Positions 57,879-64,000 of a DNA stretch of 64,000 bases are shown here, piece after piece. Source of the DNA: Polaromonas sp. (GTDB lineage: Bacteria; Pseudomonadota; Gammaproteobacteria; Burkholderiales; Burkholderiaceae_C); the NCBI RefSeq assembly GCF_010365105.1, contig NZ_JAAFGZ010000011.1, positions 1 to 64,000 of the forward strand. Reading direction: 5' to 3'. Position 1 is the stretch's first letter. Each line of letters opens with the position of its first letter. The notes below the pieces were generated by a model, which saw only the letters and a list, made by a program, of their open reading frames with translations, made no database searches and was not told the origin of the DNA. The translations under genes were made by a program, and so were the position numbers.

Positions 57879-59906
57879 TCATGCGGGTTTCGAGGGGGTG
57901 CTTCGGGTGCGTGATTGCGCCAGAAGTTCGCGCAATCGCTCCAGCACGGCTGGCTCATTCGGCGCACGTGCGGCCAGGTCTGCAATTTCACTGTCGTGCC
58001 TGAGTTGCTGAAGCTGCGCCAATATCCTGCGGGTTTCGCCCCAGTCGTAGTCCACGCCTTCCAGCACTTCGGCAAACTGCGCCAGGGCATGGTGCTCATG
58101 GGCATGCCCGCGCAGGCCTTCACGCAGCACGGCCCAGGACTGCGGGCCATGCTCATGCAGCTGGCTTTCCAGCCAGGCAAACAGCGCGCCGTGCGGCGCC
58201 GGCAGTCCGAGCAGCAGCTGGTGCTCCTCGGTGCTGAGCCGGTCCCAGCTTTGCGGTTCGGTCAGCAGCAGCCTGAGCACCCGGTCTTCGCGGCTGGCCG
58301 GCAAAATGCGGCCCGTCACGCGGCGCGGGGCGGTTCCGGAGGCGAAAGGCTTGCGGCCAAATTTTCCCGGCTTGCCGGGGGAGGCTTCCGGTGACGATGA
58401 ATAAGAGGACGGCTGCGTAAAGTACGGCTCCGACGCGGCGTAATCGGCATCGTCGTGCCGATCCATTGGCAGATAGTCCCCAAACTCCGGCATGCCGTGG
58501 TCCAGGTCAGGCACCGACTTGGCGGGAAAGCCGGGGCCGGAAGAAGGCGACCCGCCGGTTTTTTTGTAGTGGGTTTTACGGCCGCCTGATGCCGGTTGCC
58601 AGAGATGGAGCAGTTCGCGGCTGTCAATCATCACCTGGTCGGCAATCTCGGCCAGCAACTGCGGCTTGAGCGCGCCTTCGGGCAGCGAAGTCCAGAGCGG
58701 CCGGGCATTGCTGGCCATGTGCGCACGTCCCTCGGCGGTGTCCAGGTCGCAGCCTTCGCCCGCCGCTTCCAGCAGGAAGCGGCTCAGCGGCACCGCCTTG
58801 CTGACATAGGCGGCAAAACCTTCCTGGCCGTGCTCGCGGATGAAGCTGTCCGGATCGTGCTCGGCCGGCAGAAACAGGAACTTGACGGTGCGCACGTCAC
58901 TGGCAAAGGGCAGGGCGGCGTCGAGCGCCTTGTGCGCTGCACGCCGGCCGGCGCTGTCGCCGTCAAAGCTGAACACCACCGAATCGGTGAAGCGGAACAG
59001 CTTTTGCACGTGCTCCGAGGTGCAGGCTGTGCCCAGCGTGGCAACCGCATTGGGAAAGCCGAGCTGCGCCAGCGCCACCACATCCATATATCCTTCGGTG
59101 ACCAGCGCGTAACCGTGCTGGCGCAGGGCGGTGCGCGCTTCGAAAAGTCCGTACAGTTCGCGGCCTTTGCTGAACACCGGGGTTTCGGGAGAATTGAGGT
59201 ACTTGGGCTTGTCGTCGCCCAGCACCCGACCGCCAAAACCGATGCATTCGCCCTTGACGTTGCGGATCGGAAACATGATCCGGTCGCGGAAACGGTCGTA
59301 GCGCTTGGCCTCGCCAGCGACGTTTTCTTCGCCGGGCTCACCGGTGATGACCAGCCCGCTTTCAACCAGCAAGGGGTCGTTGTAGTCGGGAAACACGCTG
59401 GCCAGGCCGCGCCATCCTTCAGGGGCATAACCCAGCCCGAAAGTCCTGGCGATTTCGCCTGACACGCCGCGCTGTTTGAAATACTGGATGGCACGATCCG
59501 ACGTGCGCAGGCTCCTGATGTAGGCCAGTCCGGCCTTTTCCAGCACGCTGGTCAGCGTCGCCTGCTGCTCGCGCACCTGCGCTGCCCGTGCACGGTCCTG
59601 GGGCGAAACGTCGTCTTCTGGCACCTGCAGTCCGTATTGCTGGGCCAGGTCTTTCACCGCTTCAATAAAGGTCATGCCGGCGTGGTCCATCAGGAAGCTG
59701 ATGGCGTTGCCGTTCTTGCCGCAGCCAAAGCAGTGGTAGAACTGTTTGGACGGGCTGACGCTGAAGGACGGCGATTTTTCGCCGTGGAACGGGCACAGGC
59801 CCATGAAGTTGGCACCGCCTTTTTTAAGCTGCACGTAGCGGCCGACGATATCGACCACGTCGGCGCGGGCGAGAAGCTCCTGGATGAATGATTGGGGAAT
59901 GGCCAT
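57879..59906 (-). CDS. dnaG: DNA primase
   Basis: A 675-residue primase that lays RNA primers at the replication fork. The CHC2 zinc finger uses Cys38, His41, Cys59 and Cys62 (LCPFHGEKSPSF, FYHCFGCGKNG). The catalytic core has IMFPIRNVKGECIGFGGRVL and the TOPRIM motif EGYMDVVALAQ with DGDSAGRRAAHKALD acidic residues. A low-complexity linker with Ser/Pro/Gly (about 440-530) precedes the C-terminal helicase-binding domain (about 545-660). Start MAIPQSFIQELLARADVVDIVG is the family consensus. Confidence 0.95.
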   Translation of the reverse strand: MAIPQSFIQELLARADVVDIVGRYVQLKKGGANFMGLCPFHGEKSPSFSVSPSKQFYHCFGCGKNGNAISFLMDHAGMTFIEAVKDLAQQYGLQVPEDDVSPQDRARAAQVREQQATLTSVLEKAGLAYIRSLRTSDRAIQYFKQRGVSGEIARTFGLGYAPEGWRGLASVFPDYNDPLLVESGLVITGEPGEENVAGEAKRYDRFRDRIMFPIRNVKGECIGFGGRVLGDDKPKYLNSPETPVFSKGRELYGLFEARTALRQHGYALVTEGYMDVVALAQLGFPNAVATLGTACTSEHVQKLFRFTDSVVFSFDGDSAGRRAAHKALDAALPFASDVRTVKFLFLPAEHDPDSFIREHGQEGFAAYVSKAVPLSRFLLEAAGEGCDLDTAEGRAHMASNARPLWTSLPEGALKPQLLAEIADQVMIDSRELLHLWQPASGGRKTHYKKTGGSPSSGPGFPAKSVPDLDHGMPEFGDYLPMDRHDDADYAASEPYFTQPSSYSSSPEASPGKPGKFGRKPFASGTAPRRVTGRILPASREDRVLRLLLTEPQSWDRLSTEEHQLLLGLPAPHGALFAWLESQLHEHGPQSWAVLREGLRGHAHEHHALAQFAEVLEGVDYDWGETRRILAQLQQLRHDSEIADLAARAPNEPAVLERLRELLAQSRTRSTPSKPA

Positions 59907-60043
59907 GGGGGAAAAAAATTGAAAGCCAATTTAAGCACAGCTGCCTACAAAGGATTGGGTGGAAGGCGTCGTCCTGCCTGCCTCAGGCCCCACATAATGA
60001 ATTCCTTGTTTTTTTCACCTGCCTTCGACCACGGGTTTCTTTC

Positions 60044-60952
60044 ATGACGCTTGAACCGCAGGCCGCTTACGTGCTTCGCCACCCTGGCGCCTTCGCCTGG
60101 CAGATACTCAAGGGCTTTCGCGCAAACCAGGGACTGCTGCTGGCCGGCGCGGTGGCCTACTACGCCTTGCTGTCGATTGTTCCGCTGCTGATCCTGATCG
60201 CGATTGCGCTCTCGCATGTGATCGACCAGTCAGCGTTGCTGGCGTCGCTGAGCCGTTACATCGGCTGGCTGGCACCGGGAGAATCGCGGTTCATCGTCAA
60301 CGAACTGACCAATTTTCTGGCGCACCGCGACGTCATGGGCTGGGTGCTGCTGTGCACGATGCTGTTTTTCAGTTCGCTGGCCTTTACCGTGCTGGAAAAC
60401 GCGATGTCGGTGATTTTCCTGCACCGCGTGGCGATCCGGCGGCGGCATTTCCTGGTGTCGGCCGTGCTGCCTTACTGCTATATTTTTTGTCTGGGTCTGG
60501 GCTTCCTGCTGATGACGCTGGTGGCGGGAAGTTTTCAGGCGCTGGGTGACAAGAGTATTGATTTGCTGGGCGCAAGCTGGTCGCTGAGCGGTTTTTCAGG
60601 CATTTTGCTTTACCTGCTGGGGCTGACCGGCGAGATCTTCGTGCTCACCTCGGTCTACATGGTGATGCCGGTGGGACAGTTGTCCCTGCGCAAGGCGCTG
60701 ATGGGCGGCGTGACGGCTGCGCTGCTGTGGGAAGTGACGCGCCATGTGCTGGTCTGGTACTTCGCCACGCTGTCTCAGGTTGGACTTGTGTATGGCTCGC
60801 TGACTACGGCCATCGTGGTCTTGCTGAGCCTTGAGATTGCTGCGACGCTGCTGCTGCTGGGCGCGCAGGTAATTTCAGAATATGAACGCATTGGTACCGC
60901 CGGGCCGAAAGCGCCGCCCCAGCCCCTGCGAACGAACCAGCCGCTTGAGTAG
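60044..60952 (+). CDS. YihY/BrkB-family inner-membrane protein
   Basis: A 302-residue membrane protein with about six helices. Features of the YihY/virulence-factor BrkB family: NQGLLLAGAVAYYALLSIVPLLILIAIAL, LENAMSVIF and GGVTAALLWEVTRHVLVWYFATLSQVGLVYGSLTTAIVVLLSLE. Its transport role is unsettled; old annotation as ribonuclease BN is wrong for this family. The ATG at 60044 lacks a clear ribosome site; a longer form would add 52 residues without family similarity. Divergent from dnaG. Confidence 0.8.
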   Translation: MTLEPQAAYVLRHPGAFAWQILKGFRANQGLLLAGAVAYYALLSIVPLLILIAIALSHVIDQSALLASLSRYIGWLAPGESRFIVNELTNFLAHRDVMGWVLLCTMLFFSSLAFTVLENAMSVIFLHRVAIRRRHFLVSAVLPYCYIFCLGLGFLLMTLVAGSFQALGDKSIDLLGASWSLSGFSGILLYLLGLTGEIFVLTSVYMVMPVGQLSLRKALMGGVTAALLWEVTRHVLVWYFATLSQVGLVYGSLTTAIVVLLSLEIAATLLLLGAQVISEYERIGTAGPKAPPQPLRTNQPLE

Positions 60953-61057
60953 CCTGGCGCGATGGTTCCGGGCCAGCGGCCGAAAACCTCGGCCGGTAAA
61001 CTCCCGGAGTTTGAATTTGACAGACGGGTTTGACTGCCAGAGTCGATGGGGCTGATT

Positions 61058-61112
61058 GCTATGATTTGAATAGCTGCTTTTGCTTGCCAGGTATGCGCAA
61101 GAGGCATTTTTC
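61058..61112 (+). repeat. dispersed repeat, forward copy
   Basis: GCTAT-N8-TAGCTG-N18-GCGCAA then GAGGCATTTTTC. It sits in the 258-base gap before the MscS-type gene, which otherwise shows nothing identifiable. Confidence 0.8.
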
Positions 61113-61210
61113 ATCTATTTTCATGACTGGAGCCGTCTCGCAGTGGTACTTGCGAACCAAATGCACCCTCGCCGGTCTGACCGGCTTTCCAATACAAACA
61201 CTGGCCTGCA

Positions 61211-62497
61211 TTGAATCTTTCCTATTTCACAAAATTAGAACCCTGGCTACAGGCCTTTGCGGGGCTGGCGGCGTTGCTGGCACTGTCCGTGGTGGTGCGC
61301 TTCGTGGTGGTGCTGGTGTTCATGCCGATTCTTCGGCGCATCCGCAACCGGGCCGATTCACGGCTGACCGATGTGGTGCTGGCCGACGCTGCAGTGCGCC
61401 GCATGGCCCAGGTCTTTCCGCTTGTGGTGATTTTGATGGGCATCGAGGAGGTGCCCCACCTGAGTCTGAAGGTGGTAACGGTGATGGGCAATGTTGCCAT
61501 GGCTTTCATGGTGATCCAGATGGTGCGCTCGCTGCTGGCCATGCTCGATGCGCTGCTGCTGGCGCAACACCAGAACGTCGCAGGCGACGGCCAGACCGTC
61601 GCCATGAAAGTGCGCTCCATCAAGAGTTATGTGCAACTGGGGAAATTGATCCTGATGGTGGCTGCCGCCATCATCGCGGCGGCCACGCTGTTCAACCGCT
61701 CGCCGCTGATCGTGCTGTCGGGGCTGGGCGCGATGTCGGCCGTGCTGATGCTGGTGTTCAAGGACACGATCCTGTCTTTCACCGCCGGCGTATTGCTGTC
61801 GTCAAACGACATGCTGCGGCTGGGTGACTGGATCGAAATGCCGCAGGTCGGGGCTGACGGCGATGTGGTGGATATCGCGCTGCACACGGTCAAGGTGCAA
61901 AACTGGGACAAGACCATCACCACCATCCCCACCTGGCGGCTGATGTCCGAGAGCTACCGTAACTGGCGCGGCATGTCGGAGTCAGGTGGCCGGCGCATCA
62001 AGCGCACCTTGCGGCTGGATGCGAGTTCCGTGCGCTTTCTGGAGGACGCCGACATCGCCTACCTGAGCAACATCGCGCTGTTGCGGCCTTACCTGCAAGG
62101 CAAACGCGCAACGCTGACCGAGCTCAACAGCCAGGCACGTGTTGAACTTGGCGAAAAAGGAGCGTTTCCGGCCAACCAGCACCGACTGACCAATATTGGT
62201 ACTTTCCGCGCCTACATCGAGGTTTACCTGCGCGGCAACCCGCGCGTTCACCAGGCCATGACGCTGATGGTGCGGACGCTGGAGCCCACGCCCGAAGGCG
62301 TGCCGATCGAGGTGTATTGTTTCACTGCCAGCACTGCCTGGATGGTCTACGAAAGCACGCAGGGCGACATCTTTGATCACCTGCTGGCCATCCTGCCCGA
62401 GTTCGGCCTGCGCCTGTACCAAAGCCCGACCGGAAACGACTTGCGCATCGGCATGACGCAGCGGGCCGAAACCGTGCAGGCCTTGCGTAAAGCCTGA
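61211..62497 (+). CDS. MscS-family mechanosensitive channel (YbdG-like)
   Basis: A 428-residue small-conductance channel with about five N-terminal helices. The pore-lining and beta-domain stretch is IIAAATLFNRSPLIVLSGLGAMSAVLMLVFKDTILSFTAGVLLSSNDMLRLGDWIEMP, and the soluble part has HTVKVQNWDKTITTIPTWRLMSESYRNWRGM as in YbdG. It would release solutes on hypo-osmotic shock. The first in-frame start is a TTG at 61211 with no good ribosome site; the next ATG would cut the first helix. Confidence 0.82.
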   Translation: MNLSYFTKLEPWLQAFAGLAALLALSVVVRFVVVLVFMPILRRIRNRADSRLTDVVLADAAVRRMAQVFPLVVILMGIEEVPHLSLKVVTVMGNVAMAFMVIQMVRSLLAMLDALLLAQHQNVAGDGQTVAMKVRSIKSYVQLGKLILMVAAAIIAAATLFNRSPLIVLSGLGAMSAVLMLVFKDTILSFTAGVLLSSNDMLRLGDWIEMPQVGADGDVVDIALHTVKVQNWDKTITTIPTWRLMSESYRNWRGMSESGGRRIKRTLRLDASSVRFLEDADIAYLSNIALLRPYLQGKRATLTELNSQARVELGEKGAFPANQHRLTNIGTFRAYIEVYLRGNPRVHQAMTLMVRTLEPTPEGVPIEVYCFTASTAWMVYESTQGDIFDHLLAILPEFGLRLYQSPTGNDLRIGMTQRAETVQALRKA

Positions 62498-62507
62498 ACT
62501 TTTCGCC

Positions 62508-63095
62508 ATGTACAAGCTAGCCGCGCCCGCCAGCGCCGAAATCGTCATCAAGAAAAGCCGCTTCATCGGCATGTTGTTCTCCGTCGCTAGCCGGGCCGAG
62601 GCCCAACTGCTGCTGGCCGGGCAGCGCCGGCAGCATCCAGGCGCCTGCCATGTGTGCTGGGCACTGGTGTGCGACGGTGATTCGGGTCTGGACGACGACG
62701 GCGAACCGTCCGGCACGGCGGCCAAGCCCATGTACAACGTGCTGATGCACAAGGACTTGATGAACGTGCTCGCCGTGGTCGTGCGTTACTGGGGCGGCAT
62801 CAAGCTGGGCGCGGGAGGCCTGACACGCGCCTACGGCCAGGCCATTTCAGAGGCGGTCAAGAATGCCGAACTGCAGCCGGTCGAGCCAGAGTGCGAACGG
62901 CGCTGCGTGCTGCAGTTTGCCGACGAATCCAGCCTGCGCCGGCTGTGCGAACAGCAGCATGTCACGGTATTGGATGCCGCGTATGCTGAAGCCGTCACCC
63001 TCGTGTTGCGCATGAAGGTCAGCCAGGCCCGCGAGTTTGAAGCGTCGGCGCGCAACCTGCTGCGTGGCGCGCTGCAGTTCAGTCGGGCAGCCTGA
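62508..63095 (+). CDS. yigZ: YigZ/IMPACT family protein
   Basis: A 195-residue UPF0029/IMPACT-type protein. The N-terminal domain has the family pattern IVIKKSRFIGMLF, HVCWALVCDGDSGLDDDGEPSGTAAKPMYNVL and VLAVVVRYWGGIKLGAGGLTRAYGQA. A shorter second domain (about 135-195, DUF1949-like) is less conserved. Bacterial members are linked to translation or stress control, but the activity is unclear. Ten bases after the channel gene, so probably cotranscribed. Confidence 0.88.
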   Translation: MYKLAAPASAEIVIKKSRFIGMLFSVASRAEAQLLLAGQRRQHPGACHVCWALVCDGDSGLDDDGEPSGTAAKPMYNVLMHKDLMNVLAVVVRYWGGIKLGAGGLTRAYGQAISEAVKNAELQPVEPECERRCVLQFADESSLRRLCEQQHVTVLDAAYAEAVTLVLRMKVSQAREFEASARNLLRGALQFSRAA

Positions 63096-63142
63096 GCGCC
63101 GCCACGCCAGCCGCCTCCATACGGAAATCCATCCAGCCCAAT

Positions 63143-63376
63143 ATGCAGACCGGCCATCTTTTTAACGCCATCCCGGCCAACCTGCCAGCCGAAATCAGCG
63201 AGTGCCTGATGCAATCCGGCAACGTCAACGGCCAAATTTGCACTTCACAAGCGCAAGACTGCTTGCACTGCATTGCCGTTATTCGCCATGCCTTGGATAC
63301 ATCAAAGCGCAGTCTCATTCATAAACCCACAAAAAAAGAGCCCGCCTGCCACCGCAAGTGCGCTCTTTTTAGATAG
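63143..63376 (+). pseudogene. possible N-terminal remnant of a cupin protein
   Basis: A 77-codon frame whose first part, MQTGHLFNAIPANLPAEISECLMQ, resembles the start of small cupin proteins (NLFA-x-LP-x-x-LPxExFExL). After about 35 residues the likeness ends and no cupin barrel motif follows; the end of the frame runs into the terminator. It may be a truncated relic or chance. The rest of the 333-base gap between yigZ and the ggt gene shows nothing else. Confidence 0.3.
63333..63370. terminator. bidirectional terminator between yigZ and ggt
   Basis: AAAAAGAGC (63333-63341) and GCTCTTTTT (63362-63370) close a loop of about 20 bases, with A and T runs on both sides. It suits the convergent yigZ and ggt transcripts. 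Confidence 0.7.
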
Positions 63377-63428
63377 CAACCAGCGCCCGCCCATCAAGCG
63401 CTGCGGCGCTATTTGGCTAAAATTCCCC

Positions 63429-64000
63429 TCAATCTCCCATCACCAGACCTTCACGCCGGGGATCGGCGCCGCCCAGCCACATGGGCTGGCCATGGATTAC
63501 GCCGCGCGTGATGGCTTGCAGGCCGCTGGTCATGGCCAGTTCACGCACTTCGGCGCCGCGCGTGCGCAGCGCTTCGACGGTGGCCGGGGCAAAGCGCTTT
63601 TCTTCCAGCAGCGTCGGCCCGTTCAGCGACCCAAAATTGGGCAGGTCGATGGCTTGCTGTGGCAGCATGCCCCAGTTCAGCACGCCGTACAGCGTCTTGG
63701 CGGTGAAGTGGATGATCAGCGCGCCGCCAGGGCTGCCGCCGCTCATGACGAGCTGGCCGGTGGCCTTGTCGAACACCAATGTCGGCGCCATCGACGAGCG
63801 CGGCCGTTTGTTGGCCTGCACGCGGTTGGCGACCGGCTTGCCTTCGGCGTCTGTGGGCGCAAAGCTGAAGTCGGTCAGTTCGTTGTTCAACAAAAAGCCG
63901 CCCGCCTTGCCGGTGCCGCCGTCGGTCATCAGGCGCGAGCCGAACTGGTCCTCGATCGTGGTCGTCATGGCAATGGCGTTGCCAAAACTGTCAACGATGC
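63429..64000 (-). CDS. ggt: gamma-glutamyltransferase, C-terminal part (runs off the window)
   Basis: The visible 190 residues are the small-subunit region of gamma-glutamyltransferase, which transfers or hydrolyses the gamma-glutamyl group of glutathione in the periplasm. The frame enters from beyond base 64000 with IVDSFGNAIAMTTTIEDQFGSRLM, and continues with NNELTDFS, RPRSSMAPTLVF and GGSPGGALI (the oxyanion loop), ending RREGLVMGD. The nucleophilic threonine at the autocleavage site would lie just outside or at the edge of the window, so activity cannot be judged. The ATG at 63968 is internal. Confidence 0.9.
   Translation of the reverse strand, partial: IVDSFGNAIAMTTTIEDQFGSRLMTDGGTGKAGGFLLNNELTDFSFAPTDAEGKPVANRVQANKRPRSSMAPTLVFDKATGQLVMSGGSPGGALIIHFTAKTLYGVLNWGMLPQQAIDLPNFGSLNGPTLLEEKRFAPATVEALRTRGAEVRELAMTSGLQAITRGVIHGQPMWLGGADPRREGLVMGD

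Noticed and set aside
60044..60952. Ribonuclease BN
   Set aside because: The protein is an integral membrane YihY-family member; the nuclease name is a legacy misannotation.

Overview
The window looks like chromosomal DNA of a Comamonadaceae betaproteobacterium, most like Polaromonas. The evidence is high-GC coding with long antisense shadow frames, the grpE-dnaK-dnaJ and dnaG-rpoD blocks, several TRAP and Bug-type solute receptors, an oxidative uronate pathway, and a short interspersed repeat of a kind I associate with this family. The species call is inference. I saw no rRNA, tRNA or CRISPR array. No autonomous mobile element was seen.

Layout. 0.25-0.8 kb: a BrnT/BrnA toxin-antitoxin pair whose toxin gene is frameshifted. 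1.0-8.8 kb: back-to-back tungstate (tupBCA plus an extra ModA-like receptor, with a ModE/PBP-type regulator) and molybdate (modABC, modE) loci; modB carries an apparent one-base deletion. 8.8-12.8 kb: a copper-handling cluster (DUF2946, TonB receptor, YcnI/DUF1775, PCu(A)C). 13.0-21.3 kb: a hemerythrin protein, crcB, a TRAP transporter, a MarR-like regulator and a 5-oxoprolinase-type enzyme. 21.4-29.0 kb: two divergent operons around an arsenosugar radical SAM enzyme (two glycosyltransferase-like proteins, ArsS, an MTA-phosphorylase-like enzyme; and opposite them a VTT membrane domain fused to a flavin disulfide reductase, DUF3047, and a SelD-N-like flavoprotein). 29.1-35.2 kb: a six-gene Mrp Na+/H+ antiporter operon. 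35.4-36.2 kb: a long inverted repeat with arms of about 305 bp. 36.3-40.9 kb: dnaJ, dnaK, grpE and an HxlR regulator. 41.2-55.1 kb: a GntR-controlled hexuronate operon (uronate dehydrogenase, lactonase, TRAP transporter, KdgD, GarD, ketoglutarate semialdehyde dehydrogenase, GarL, GarR) plus a lone Bug receptor. 55.3-64 kb: rpoD, dnaG, a YihY-type protein, an MscS-type channel, a YigZ/IMPACT protein and the 3' part of a gamma-glutamyltransferase gene.

Three observations stand out. First, an 11-copy dispersed repeat with the fixed frame CTAT-N8-TAGCTG-N18-GCGCAA has two copies inside genes, in opposite orientations, and each encodes the hydrophobic core of a signal peptide. Second, the arsenosugar cluster can be read as a complete route from a 5'-arsinoyl-deoxyadenosine to a glycoside. 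Third, four genes (brnT, modB, a Gfo/Idh/MocA oxidoreductase and a possible cupin) are broken, and a hemerythrin gene has ATC where its start ATG should be.
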